Below, one piece after another: positions 21,838-37,815 of a DNA stretch of 64,000 nt. Every line of letters starts with the position of its first letter. Position 1 is the first letter of the stretch. The position numbers and the translations under genes were made by a program. The stretch is from Serendipita indica DSM 11827 (lineage: Eukaryota; Basidiomycota; Agaricomycetes; Sebacinales; Serendipitaceae): the NCBI GenBank assembly GCA_910890315.1, contig CAJVGD010000013.1:1-64000 (forward strand). The letters run 5' to 3'. The notes under the pieces are model-generated. The model was not told where the DNA came from and searched no databases. It saw only the letters and a program-made list of their open reading frames with translations.

Positions 21838-23217
21838 CGAGGGTAGCTCGTGGTCGAGTCCAAGCTGGTAACGGGGCTCTTGGACCCCACCACATCCGCA
21901 CTAACAGCGCACCATACAACACCGCGGCCTGACCTTTGTCCGCTAACCAGATGTCCGACGTCGGGTGACAATAACCTGGGAAAGGTAGTCAGCCAATGGG
22001 CAGACATTTAGTAAGTGGTCCCCGCTATCCCGCGCGAGTAGGTGCCCACACCAGTCGCGATCCACAGACGATGTCCGTCGCACGTGACCAGCATCCCTGA
22101 CAAGACATTTTAAGGCCGCATGTGCCGTAAAGGGCTTTCTTGTTGTCCAACACGACGTATTTGTAGAAGCGGCGACGCATTTGGGCGTTGGTGGTCGAGA
22201 GTCACCGCGTCGGATGGTTCAATAGAGGTCACAAGAAGATACAGGAACAATGATTTGATGACCTGGTCGGGAAGCCCTGCAGTATGACGCGTCTGATAGC
22301 GAGCTTTGTATCAGCGACCATCCCAACACGTACTTGGCGAGTATTATATCGTGTTTCCGCACGTTCTGAGGGTATTTACGCGTGCTATACTTGTTTATCC
22401 GTTGAGCTGAGTTGGCATACCGCAACCGAGGTTGTGGACGAGATCAAGTGTGCAACCTAGACCCAAAACAGAGACTCGGCCTGTTTCGCGACGTGCTTCG
22501 ATAACAGCTGAGTAAGTTTGATGGGTGAAACGCTCGCTCATCCGTGAGCTTGGATCAGCATATCTTCGTGGAGTTGTAGAGGAGACCAAGTGTGTCATCC
22601 AGAGGCCGAATCGAACAAGTCACCTCATTTCTCCATCTTCCAGAAACATTACGACACTCGAATCTAAGCGCCTTATCATTATCTGCCTTTCACCGTGGTG
22701 GACCACCAAGCCTTTCAAAGGCTCGTTAATACTGAATTCTCCGCGGCAAAGCGCCGTATTTTGGGACTTCTCCATCTTTCATGGACGTACTTGCGCGTAG
22801 GTATCTATTCGCTGTCAATTCCAAAACTTGTCGCATCTCCTCTGCGTTTGTCTTCTACGAGCACTCAAGAACGTGGTCTAGATCAACTAAGCTCAATACA
22901 TCATATTCTCGTTTGCTGGAAGGGCCACTGTCTCGAAGGAATATTTTGGTGCCAACCTACCCTCTGCTCGGAGGTTATAAGACGGGCAACACCGAGAGGC
23001 GGCTAAGAGCAATTGCCCAGTGGAACTTGCCCTAAGTCATCTCAATAATTGACAATAATTGTGGCTTGGAGAGAAAGGCAGCCCAACAATACCCTCCAAT
23101 TCACCCACTACTTGCCTTGAGACAAAAAGATATATATTCTGCCATGAATAGGATCCAAGCGCGTCTAAACCTCCCATGAAGGAAACACAGAGCAGTAAGT
23201 GCGTCCCTGACAAAGTG
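21838..23217. other. No recognised gene
   Basis: Only short frames are present. A segment at about 22765-22850 on the plus strand (CTTTCATGGACGTACTTG...) resembles one at about 25430-25500 (CTTTCATTGACGTGCTTG...). Both lie upstream of a related F-box gene, which suggests that an ancestral duplication included upstream DNA. Confidence 0.4.
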
Positions 23218-24945
23218 TCATAAGTTGAGCAGTAACAAAATGCATTCGCCTACATCGTTGTTATCACGTTCGATCGTAAGATAATGGCTCGAACCAAACG
23301 CATTCAGTCCATTTCCCGCGAACTCGTGTGGAGGTGCCATGATTCGATAGGGAAGTTGATATGCCCGCTCGCAGAGTATCGAGCGTGGACATTGCGACGA
23401 CTTGCGTGGGTTACGAGACCTTTTTTCGCCCTCTCCATGCGAAAACTGACAACGAGAGGACCGACGACCGAAGTCTAGAGCGATGCTCTGTGTGGAGTCA
23501 TAGCGCACCAAAGGCCGCTTATCTCCAGACTCGAGTCGGACCTTCGAAAACAGATTCGGTACATACGAGAGGAGAGTCAGGCGAGAACCACAAATAGCCG
23601 ACGTCCCAGAGTCAAAAGATATATAGGTTGTGAAAAGCCGAAATGAAATATCCCTTGCCCATGCACGTCGTGTCAGAGACCTTTCATTCTCGCCTAACGC
23701 TTCCTCTTTCAGGAACAGCGAGCGCAATGGACGAATCCGGATGAAATGGATCAATGGCGGCGGCAGTTGAAAGTAGATACACATGAGCGATTCCGATGTT
23801 TCGTCGCGTACATATGGACTAATGCACAAGTCGGTTGGATAGTTTGGGGAATCTGTATCCAATCGCGGGGCGTAGATGTCGGTCCCATCCCTTAGAAGCG
23901 TCCAACTGAGGGTAGGTTCCAACTCCAAGCGGAGAACAAATGTTTTCTGCAGATGGAGCCTCCGTACGTGCAATTCAATGCCTTGTTTGCCTTCCTGGAC
24001 AACGTACGAGATCACCTCTGGAGACAGAAAGGCGAACCCACAGACGGTTTGAAGTACCTTCGGAAATGAGTATCGATGGCGCACTTGGTTGTTAACGGAC
24101 CTGAATTAGTGTACCACTCTTCCAGTTCCAGATTTGTACTTCAGAAAGATTGCTCGGCTGGCGTCGAGAGATGAGGAGAAAAGTCCCCGATGTCTCGAAC
24201 CTGCATACATGGTCCGGGTGATGATCCTCAATCATCAGGTGTGGGCTTGACGCCTCAGGATGCGGTTGATCAGTAGACAAAGAGCGAAGATGGAAATGCA
24301 TGCGACTGATGCGATCAGTCAGTTGACAGGATTTGATGAGACGAGCTTACAATTTTATTTCAGGGTCTCCGGAAAGGATATGAGACGATATGGACATCAG
24401 AATGAGTAGATCTTCCGACGGGTCAATCTCAAATGCATCAAATCTGCGATGTAGATCGTCGTATTGGCGCCACGGTGGTGTGTCAGAGCTTGCCCAGAGG
24501 CTCCTAAACACAATCCCACACCCATTTTGGCCTATTCGATGCCCAATTAGCCCTGAGCGTGTTTTGAAACTAGATAAACTGCATGGAAACCTGGCTATTG
24601 GTTCAATATTGTCGGCGGACTCCCATAGTCTCTGCGCTTCTCTGAAAGCTTCGAGGCGCCGCGCTTGAGACATGGCTTTGAAGTCGAATGGCTGTGTGCA
24701 TGGGGTGTATTTTCGAAGCCGTAGGCCGTAGGCCGCAAGCTCGATGACCAACTGGAGATGACTCGATTTGTCAACTATGCCTTTGATTCGACGACATGTC
24801 TGGAAAAACGAGATCGTTACTATCCTTACCTAACAAAGATCTTTCTTCTTACCGCTGAGCATGCTATAATGTCATGGGCGGGAAGTTCCCCCAAAACCTG
24901 ATCGATAATCTCGACGGGAAGCGCGCTTAGGGCCATCCGAACCAT
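23218..24945 (-). CDS. F-box protein with propeller-like C-terminal body
   Basis: Exon 1 (24945-24853) reads MVRMALSALPVEIIDQVLG and ELPAHDIIACSA, a clear F-box. A 53-nt intron (24852-24800) leads in phase to TCRRIKGIVDKSSHLQLVIE. A second 45-nt intron (24350-24306) joins PEIKF to RMHFHLRSLS, and a third at about 24101-24059 joins SGTLIQ to VLQTVCGFAFLSPE. Later segments (VWNWKSG-type: VQIWNWKSGTLIQ; SLFLKEEALGE; MAPPHEFAGNGLN) fit the large Agaricomycete family of F-box proteins with an irregular beta-propeller. The final part (about 23600-23218) may contain a further intron. Likely role: substrate recognition for SCF ubiquitin ligase; substrate unknown. No break is obvious, but the 3' exon structure is uncertain. 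Confidence 0.65.
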
Positions 24946-25987
24946 CTTGAGCACCGTTTACGTGGATATAGTATATGGAAACGCGTGTGTGGGCCCGGGA
25001 GCGTTGTCCGTCCAAATTTTGTTGCAACGTGGCGGGGTTCAAGAGAAAACAGTAGTCGACGACAGCAGCAACCTGATCGGACCTCATCAAACTCAAGATC
25101 GAACGCAAAGGAAGAAGGTGCGGAAGTCACTCTGATTCTGTAACACAATATATGCACACCACAAGCAACACCTCCATGCTTACCCCCATCATTTCTACCC
25201 TAGAGCGTATCCTAGACCCCACGAACTCTTATCACACGAATAATCACCCCAGGTCTCTATAGGTCGCCCCTTGGTTCCATGTAGCACCTGCTAGCGAGGG
25301 AAATCCAGATATCTCTCTCCAACAGAAATGCGACTCCACTCATCTCATTGTTTATCGGCTTGCTCAGTCATAATGGCATGCTCAAGTCCTTGACTGGGCT
25401 TTACGACACTGTGTAAACCACACACGACCCTATCCTTCTCCGTCTTTCATTGACGTGCTTGTAGACATCTCCTTTGCTATGAGCTCCAAAAGCAAATCTA
25501 GAACTTGTGGGTTGCCACGAGGAACAAAAAGTCACCGTCTATTCGTCCGGTGTATGGTTTCAATCCGTAGTGTCTTGTCTCTTCAAAAAGGCTCCATAAG
25601 CTCTGTGTCGATTTCAGTTCGATGCAAGGCCTCAGAATGTACAGCTGAGAAGACTATTTGCCTCAACCATTTGTATCGGGCACTTGACACTCTCTAAACT
25701 AGTCACGAAGGAGTTCAAGTCTACACGCGGTCTCGTAGTCAATTCCATCACAGTCAACGATTCGCAGTCTCGAACAGGCTATCTCCCGGAGTTTGGTCAT
25801 GAATGGACATTAAAGGCTTCTGGGATCCAACCAGAAAGGGAATCCCAGCTAGTATCCAGCTGGAGCCTGTCGACTGAGTATGAACCGTGCTTCCTGATGA
25901 TTCCGTTTAGATTCTCCTGCACATTAAACTCAGATGTATACCACTGGAACGTCTTCGGAGGCTCAGATAAAAGAATAGTAAGCGCTC
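24946..25987. other. No recognised gene
   Basis: Plus-strand frames at 25455-25697 and 25684-26124 lack family features; the second runs into the LTR fragment and the tandem array, so it is probably not coding. Confidence 0.4.
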
Positions 25988-26034
25988 GGCCGGCCACATC
26001 GTCGCGCATCCCTAAATACATTGAGTTACGACGT
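25988..26034 (-). repeat. Copia-type LTR fragment fused to the tandem array
   Basis: About 47 bp (GGCC..CATCGTCGCGCATCC, CTAAATACATTGAGTTACG) match the middle of the Copia LTR with several differences. The match ends in CGACGT, which is also a motif inside the array unit, and the array begins there. Confidence 0.7.
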
Positions 26035-28490
26035 AGATTTCGGCAGCCTACCAAGATGGAACTTAGGCAAAAAAAGGGTTTATATTTACTGATTTATATA
26101 CAATGCATTGTTCTCATGTCATGAATATGGTCTGCATGGTATGTCATGGACAGCTGACCGCGACGTAGAATTTGGCAGTCAACTGAAGAGGCTTTTTGGC
26201 AGAATGAACCGTCAGAGGTTACTCAAATAAATGCAGCATATCTTTACATGTCATGGGTATAGTGTGTGATGTATGTCGCAGACAGTTGACCACAACGTAG
26301 AATCGGGAGGTGCACTGGAACAGCTTTCTGGCAAGATAAACATTCCGAATTTCCTCATTTATGTCCAATATATCATCTTAATGTCATGAATGCGATGTGC
26401 GCAGTAGGTGATGGATAGTTGACCGCGACGTAGAAGTGGGGGGGGGTGAACTGGAGCGGCACTTAGGCAAATTAAACAGTTGGAAATTACTCAATTAGAC
26501 TCAATGTAATGTTTCCATGCCATATATATAGTCTGCGCTCCATGTCGTCGACAGTTGACCGCGACGTAGAACTGGGAAGTCGATTGACAAGGCGCTTAGG
26601 CGAAATAAACGATCTTAGTTTACTCATTTATATGCAATGTATCATTTCAATGACATGAATACGGTCTGCGCAGTATGTCATGGACAGTTGTGAGGTTCAT
26701 AGGGAGAACTCACCAGTACGAGGGCTATGCGATGCCAAGTGAGTAATACTTAGCTGGGGCGAGCGTGTTCACAAGTCTAAGCCCGTTTACTGACGGAGGG
26801 TATCGACGTGGGAGGGTACAGGAAAGTCTCTGCTAGTTAAGACATGTACATAGAGTCTTATATAGCAAGGGTAAACATTGGAACGAGGAAAGAGCGATGG
26901 GAAGCTAAGCATGTGCTAAGGCCGTCGCTATGAGGGTATATGCAATAGAGGCTATGAAGAGAAGGGTGAGGAATGTGATGTGGAAGGGGTAACGAGTGTC
27001 ACGGGTGCGGTTATGACGTGTGTAACGAGGAGAAATCCTCGAAACCTTACAACAGTTGACCACAACGTAGAATTCGGCAATCAACTGAAGAGGCTTTTTG
27101 GCAGAATAAACAGCCGGGATTACTCAAAGAAATGCAGCATATCTTTTACATATCATAGATATAGTATGTGCTGCGTGTCGCGGACAGTTGACCGCGACGT
27201 GGAACTCGGCAGTCAAATGAAGAGGCACTTAGGCGAAATAAACGGTCCGAATTTACTTATTTATATTCAATGTATCATTCAAATGTCATGAATGCGGCCT
27301 GCACGGCATGTCGTGGACAGTTGACCACGACATAGAATGGGGAAGTCAACTGATATGGATTTCTGGCAGAGATAACAGTCTATGTTTGCTCGTTTAAATC
27401 CAATGTATTGTTTCCATGGCTTAGATATGGTCTGCGCGGTATGTCATGGACAGTTGACTGCGACGTAGAATTTGGCAGTCAACTGAAGAGGTTTTTCGGC
27501 AGAATAAACAGTTGAAAATTACTCAAATAGACTCAATGTAATGTTTGCATGCCATAGAGGTGGCCTGCACAATATGTCGTGGACAGTTGACCGCGACGTA
27601 GAATGGAGAAGTCAATTGAGATGCCTTTCCTGTAGAAAAAACGGTCTAAATTTACTCATTTAAAGTTAATGCAATATTTCCATGCCATAGATATGGTCTG
27701 CGCTGCATGTTGTGGACAGTTGACCGCAACGTAGAATTTGACAGTCAACTGAAGATACACTTAGATAAAATAAACAGTCAGAAGTTAATGATTTATATAC
27801 AATGTGCCGTTTTCATGTCACGAATACGGTCTGCGCGGTATGTCATGGAGAGTTGACCGCAATGTAGAATTCGGCAGTCAGCCAAAGCGTCACTTAGGCG
27901 AAATAAACAGGCGGAGATTACTCAGGTAAATGCATTGTATTGTTTCTATGCCATAAATATGGTCTGCGCTGCACGTCGTAGACAGTTGACCGCGACGTAG
28001 AATTGGGAATCAACTGATATGGCTGTCCTGCAGAGCCAACAGCCTCAATCTACTCATTAAAATTCAATATAATGTTTTCATATCATGGATATAGTCTGCG
28101 CTGCATGTCATGGACAGTTGACCGCGACGTATGATTAAGCAGCTGACCAAGATGGCACTTGGGCAAAAGAACAGTTTATATTTACTCAGTCAAACTCAAT
28201 GTAATGTTTCCATGCCATGGATATGGTATGCGCCACACGTCATGGACAGTTGACCACGACGTAGAATTGGGAAGTCAATTGGAGAGGCGCTTAGGCGAAA
28301 TAAACAATCTGAATTCGGCAGTCAACTGAAGTGGCACTTAGGCCCAATAACCAGTTTATAGTTCCTCAATTAAATGCAACATGTCTTTTTCAAGCCATAG
28401 ATATGGTCTGAGCAGTATGTCGTTGAGAGTTCGCCACGAGGTTGAACTGGTGGGACAACCAAAGCAGCTTTCTTGCCGAATAAATGTGCT
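26030..28490. repeat. 133-bp tandem array (about 16 units) with a conserved hairpin
   Basis: The core CAGTTGACCGCGACGTAGAA recurs at 26151, 26283, 26416, 26552, 26685 (resuming at 27053), 27185, 27318, 27451, 27584, 27717, 27850, 27983, 28115, 28247 and 28427. The spacing is 132-133 bp almost throughout, with the last step longer. Many units carry the inverted pair CAGTTGAC...GTCAACTG around a roughly 19-base spacer. They continue with a conserved GGCACTTAGGCGAAATAAAC block and an AT-rich part near TTTACTCATTTATATGC. No unit has a sustained open frame. This is a satellite-like or minisatellite array of unknown role. Confidence 0.93.
26689..27051. mobile_element. Solo LTR (second family) inside the tandem array
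   Basis: 363 bp, begins TGTGAGGTTC, ends CCTTACA, and is flanked by a perfect 5-bp target duplication ACAGT (26684-26688 and 27052-27056), so it interrupts one array unit exactly. It contains a TATATAGC promoter-like box near 26860. Short inverted ends, TG...CA, size and 5-bp duplication identify a solo LTR. Confidence 0.85.
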
Positions 28491-29604
28491 CTTTTCACTA
28501 ATCTAGGCATGATATATTACATAAACACACCCTGAGTCTCTGCAAACAAGTGAGGTTGAGTTGTCGGCAGCAGGCTCAGCGTGTCAACGGAACACAATGA
28601 ATCCCAAAGATGGATCGAATGGTTGGGAATATGGGCTGGGATTTCAATGACAAAGCGTTTGCAAGAGCCGCCTTTTGACTGCAGTCATTCTCCCGCGAGC
28701 TGACACCATGGGGGCGACAGTGTTCACCTAGTCACCCATCATACATGCAGGTATTGCGATAATCTTGATTGATATTTTGCATATCAACGCAAGCTGCTCA
28801 GTGAGGGGAATGTCTGCTGATAACAGTCAACTCAGTGGGCGTGAATTATGAGGCTATAAAAGAAGACTCATAGTAAACAAAATAGTCTCCACTTTACATT
28901 GATAGTATTCGAAATAGAAGAGATGCGCTCAGCTAAGAACTGCCGGCAGTATTGCAAGTCCCAGGAGTGTAATATCTCATATAAAATCACAGCAGGCGCG
29001 TATGCACTATAGATAGTCAGCCGTGCAGTGATCCCACCACGCCGCGCTGATTCCGTGCACAGACAAATGCCAAAAGTGGAAAGACATTTGAGTGGAATTT
29101 TCAATGGCTTGCTGGCACTGTATTAAGTTTGATGTGTATATCAGAAGCATATATGAACTTTCCAGACACGTAGGAGACTTCAGAGAAAGCTCCCGAGCCT
29201 CCAGCTCCAAGGGTGGATTATACCGGAGGCCAGGGAAGCTTATTCAACTCTTTTAGGATCTCAAATACCCAATGTGTCCTCATCTAGCCTTGCGAACAAT
29301 ATCGAGTTCTTTGAACTTCCCTGTAGCGGTGCTTCAGAAGGGAGGACTCTTTGACAGTCTGCTGGTGCCATGGGCGGCGATTCCAAATCCAATCCAGACC
29401 AAGATTCAGCATCAGTATAATATTTTCCTATTATTCAAATACTTTTCTCGCCCGCCTGCGCTCATCTAAGGCACTGGCTGGGCCAAGTTGTTACCCCCAT
29501 TTCTCCGTCAAATCAGCGCGGTTGTTAATTTTGGAAATGATGCCGCGCTAGGCTAGTTATGGAATATATAAATAGTGCAGACTTGATCCCCCAAGCCCAA
29601 ATTA
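28491..29604. other. No recognised gene
   Basis: A minus-strand stretch near 29215-29100 encodes GAGGSGAFSEV, which fits the glycine-rich loop pattern of protein kinases, but no other kinase motif follows. Otherwise only short frames. Confidence 0.35.
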
Positions 29605-29627
29605 CTGGCGAGGTCCGACCTCGCCAG
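29605..29627. repeat. Perfect 11-bp-arm palindrome
   Basis: CTGGCGAGGTC and GACCTCGCCAG are exact reverse complements around a single C, in an otherwise unannotated region. Confidence 0.8.
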
Positions 29628-31040
29628 GGTGCACGGCTAACGGCTTGTACAGTGCTAGGCGCTGGAGAAGGTCAAAAGTCTTTTCACCTTGGTACTTGCT
29701 ACTTACTCGCCCCCCGTGCGTCGGCCCGTCGGCTTAATGAAGGTTATATTGTCTATTTTATATAACGCTATCTGACCTTCGTCTACCTCTCGCAGAATGT
29801 AGGGAACTTCATGCTGGAGAACACAGCAGAGAAAAATGGAAGAAATAGCGCCCTTGACACCACTTGCACCCTATTCCTGAAAAGACGGAGCAACAATCCA
29901 CTCCGAGTCCCTCTGCTGTCGCCCGTTCTTGTCAGTCTATGCTCACTCACCCGCTTAACTAAGATTTTTATCAGTGTTGGTAAAAATTAGGAGTCATAAA
30001 TGTCAGCACATTGATCACTGTATTTGACCGAGTCCTCGAGCGCGCTGAGGCAGCATCGGCCGGATCGATATGATGCCACACCGGTGGGCCATACTTCTCT
30101 GTCGACGATCAAGGTGGCTAGAATGGAGAGAATTTGGGAGAAGCTGCTCGGGATTTGTCAAAGGAAAATCAGAGGAACTGGTCAAGCAGCTCAACGAATT
30201 CGGTATCAACGACAAACAGTACATGATGGCGTATGTAACGCTCATATCGCACTATGATACGGTCGCCCGACACATGCGTGTACAGGTCCATGCCGCCATC
30301 CGCCAGCCAGAAGCCAGAGCGACGAGCCAACCATATATTAGACAGCCTGAGTGAGATCTGCCAATTATTATCATCTATCTACGCCGAAACTGTTGGAGCG
30401 TTGGATCTTCTGCTACGACACCGGTCACTGGTCGTGCTCCAAGGTTTCGAGAATTTTTCTTGATTTACTACGCCGAAACCGCGCTCACAACACACGTTTC
30501 TACCGGTATAATCATTGGCTTCGGGCTCTGTTTGCCTTTGTAGCGACGGCATTAGCACATGTCTAGGTTTCCCTTGCTTTCTCATCTCTCTTTCCTCGTT
30601 CCAATGTTTACCTATGGTCATTTTTCGCTATATTTACATGTCTTAATTAGTAAGATTTCATGTGCCCATCCCAAGTCGACATGCTCCGTCAATAAACGGG
30701 TCCAGAATGGTGAATCCACTCTCCCCACTAAGAAATACTTGGTCTCATGTAGTCTTTGTGACGGTGAGCTCGTACTGTGAACTTTGGCTGCCGATCAGTT
30801 AGTCGCAAAGTGCTAAATACACGGGGATGATATATAAGAGAAAATATGGAACGTTCAAATACGTGAGATATACAATCTACAATCACCAGTTATACAGCAG
30901 CAAAGATGTATTCACGAATTAGGCTCGCCTTTGCATTGCCGACGCAGTATGGTGCGCTGATGTTCATTCATTGTTAACTCCATTAACCTTCAAGAAGAAA
31001 AATCCCGAGTAGAGATGATCTCTCAAACATACTATCTCAT
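29628..31040. other. No recognised gene
   Basis: Several short overlapping frames (30024-30257, 30070-30354, 30254-30463 on the plus strand) with no family features. A TATA-like element lies near 30831. Possibly a decayed gene. Confidence 0.35.
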
Positions 31041-32649
31041 TTACTCTACACCTAATCCTAGTAATGCGCATTTTGCGTCAAACAATGCGGGATCCTCAAG
31101 TTGGATAGGGTGCACAAGATCAGAACTGTTCCGGAAGATGTCGACCAGCGTCTTTGTACCATACCCCTGATATTTCCTCCAACCTAATGATGATAATCCA
31201 TCGCTGGGATTGACGATAAAGGCGCTCCAGGCTTTTTCCATGTACTTAACGGCCGCTGAGGGGAGATTTGGGACACTATTAAAAAGAACAACTTGGTCGG
31301 ACGCATGGTATGAACGAAGTGGCGGTCGAGACAGGGCTGGAAAGACCCCCATGTACCTGTAGCGATAGGTTGAAACCTTTTCGGACGAATATCTGATCTT
31401 GATTAGTGTCTCATACCACCACCGGCACCGTATCATCACCTTGCTTGTATCGCATCCGGGCATCTAAAGGTGGCAAGTGTGATCAAGTCTGAGAGCGTTT
31501 GGTTCAGGGTGTTCGTTGCGCGGTTGATGACATAGAGGTCGCCTTCATTCTCTGTTGTGCCGGTTAACAGAGGCTGAAAGTGTTCAATAGGGTGTCGTCA
31601 CGTCGATTCGCACTCACCACACGAGCAAACCTCCCACTCATTGCCCTTTCCTTGTATTCTGTTGACGTGTATACAGTCTGGTTGTCAACATATGGAGTTA
31701 TCCCCGATATGTTATTCACGCTGATGGCCTGCGTGATTTCGGCGACTGTCTTCGTTCGAACGCAATCGAGCTGAGCGGCATATTTGTCTTGGGTGAGAGG
31801 GCAACCGACCGAGGCCGCAATCGCCGGGAACGGATTCGAACCTCGAGTCGGTAAGCTGGGAATATTGACCACGGCCGAAATGTTTGCAAGCGCAACTTGA
31901 CCACTCATCGTGATTGCGCCACGAATAAGAGGTAGCAGAGGGTACGCGTACAGATACTGAGCTACGCTGGCTGAGCCTGCTGACTGACCTCCAAGAACAA
32001 CATGGGTCGGATCACCGCCAAATGACGCAATATTTCCGACCACCCACTCGATTGCTGCTCGTTGGTCACGGAGGCCAACATTTGTGTCTTTATCAGAAAG
32101 AGCAGGCGAGTTGGTATACCCGTAAAAATTGAGTCGATAGTTTATCGACACAAAGACAATCTCCGGGTGTGCCGTTGCCCATTTGGTGAGGTCATTGACT
32201 GTAAAAATTGAGAAACTGCAATACTCCGGGTATATAGACATACAGTAGCCACTGGCGGTCCCGGAATTCCACCCGCCACCGTACAACCATATGAAGACGG
32301 GCCTGTGCTTGAACGTCGCGGATGGTGAAGTCCAGACATTGAGATAGAGGCAATCCTCACTCTCCACTGTATAAATCGGCGTCGGGGCCGCAATTTGAAT
32401 ACACGAATTGCCGAATACCGTCCCATTGCGCTGCCGCAATGGAGTTAGGAGAGGGCGAGGGGCAAGGAAGCGGAGCGGTCCGATGGGCGGTTGAGCATAT
32501 GGGATATTGAGATAGGCGTTGGTCCTATTTGACAATGCTTTGCCTTGAATTTTTCCTGACGTTGTTTGGATAACTGGCGCCTGCTGTGCTAGGCAGAGAA
32601 TGGCCAAAGAGAAAAATGCGGAGAATGTCCCAAAGATACATCGAATCAT
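31041..32649 (-). CDS. Secreted type-B carboxylesterase / lipase
   Basis: An alpha/beta-hydrolase of the carboxylesterase type B family, which cleaves carboxylic esters outside the cell. The start at 32649 gives a signal peptide (MIRCIFGTFSAFFSLAILCL). The ATG at 32673 lies too close to the TATA box (about 32685-32692). Family landmarks in order: TTSGKIQGKAL, NAYLNIPYAQPPIGPLRF, SEDCLYLNVWTS, FIWLYGGGWNSGTASGY (oxyanion hole), FVSINYRLNFYGY, GLRDQRAAIEWV, the nucleophile elbow GGQSAGSAS, the acid in TTENEGDLYV, and the His in SYHASDQVVLF. Three introns are supported by frame and splice sites: a 45-nt one after SGY, a 44-nt one before PLLTGTTENEG, and a 47-nt one (with branch CTAAT) after PDAIQA. 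Every piece reads in frame, so the gene looks whole. Confidence 0.9.
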
Positions 32650-32673
32650 GGTGATTGCGTCAACATTGAGCAT

Positions 32674-36820
<4,147 letters not shown>

Positions 36821-37477
36821 ATGCCTTCCAACACAAACTCTACTACGCAGCCATCCCCTGCGCTGCGTAGGCCCCGCCGTCCGTCTCGGTTATCAAGCCA
36901 TTCTGGATCTTTCCCTTCTGCAAGCACATCTGCTTCGCCCACAAGGTCGTATCCCTTTGCTGAATCATCAATCTCCGGCATCATCCCTCCTCATTTCGCC
37001 GACATGCCGTTCGTTGGAACACCCTTCACCCTTGGAGAGCGGCCATATGAATACCCTTTCCCCTCGCCCGCCACTGAATCTCTCCCAAACCTTCCTATTC
37101 TTTCCGGCTCTTCGGCGCTCAAGCATGCATATCATCCTCGAACATCAAGTGAAGGCAACGATTCGCCTCCCACCTTGTCTGGAACTGGCCTCGTCAACGC
37201 GGCATCGGCCCTGGCGAATCACGTACATCCGCCATCTTCCTATGTTCGACCTGTTGCATCTCTCCTGAAACGGCGAGCATCGTCTACAGGTAGCCACTCA
37301 TCCGTGAGCTCCAACGGCGCTGTGCTTCACCACTCTGCGGCTCTTGGACTCGGCCAGGAGCCACCCGTCCCACCCGGTCTACTGGCACGCGATACGGGCC
37401 CTCTTAGCCCTCGATTGCGGGGCGAGACTGCTGCCGCCTCGTGGAGACGACCCCATAAGCCTAGCGAGAACAAGTGA
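36821..37477 (+). CDS. Ser/Pro-rich protein of unknown function
   Basis: The ATG at 36821 (MPSNTNSTTQPSPALRRPRR) follows a pyrimidine-rich leader and gives 218 residues. Composition is rich in Ser, Pro, Ala and Arg with no predicted globular domain or membrane segment. Motifs include FAESSISGIIPPHFADMPF, PFTLGERPYEYPFPSP and VRPVASLLKRRASSTGS, the last resembling a basophilic kinase site (KRRASS). The frame can be extended upstream to 36647, but the upstream part has no conserved look. Intrinsic disorder suggests a regulatory or scaffold role; that is inference. Confidence 0.55.
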   Translation: MPSNTNSTTQPSPALRRPRRPSRLSSHSGSFPSASTSASPTRSYPFAESSISGIIPPHFADMPFVGTPFTLGERPYEYPFPSPATESLPNLPILSGSSALKHAYHPRTSSEGNDSPPTLSGTGLVNAASALANHVHPPSSYVRPVASLLKRRASSTGSHSSVSSNGAVLHHSAALGLGQEPPVPPGLLARDTGPLSPRLRGETAAASWRRPHKPSENK

Positions 37478-37815
37478 TTCTCAGCCTGCATCCTTTCTTT
37501 TCCCTCATCGTGACAAACCATGCTCCGTCTCTATACATGATTCCATTATCTCGTCATCTTCAGCTACAGTCTCCTACACGATAGACTAGCTGCTGTTTGG
37601 TTCGTTCGTCGCGTATGTCGTGCATAGATTCTCTCAAAACATGGAATATTTACTCTTCTCACTTCCTTACAACGGATAAGCGTGATCATCATATAATCTT
37701 TGGCCCTGTCCACAACCACTGGCTTGTCCAAACGTAAGCTCAACCGAAATCCACGGTCTTTTGAACTTGGGATTTTCAGTTACCAGCTAGTCGAAATGCG
37801 GAAACGTGCGGAAAC
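37478..37815. other. No recognised gene
   Basis: Short gap between the Ser/Pro-rich gene and the F-box fragment; nothing seen. Confidence 0.4.

Noticed and set aside
25684-26124. 146-codon plus-strand ORF running into the tandem array
   Set aside because: It crosses an LTR fragment and the first repeat unit, and has no protein-like conservation.
29100-29220. Protein kinase glycine-rich loop (GAGGSGAFSEV) on the minus strand
   Set aside because: No VAIK, HRD or DFG motif follows in any frame nearby and the frame soon stops, so one short match is not enough.
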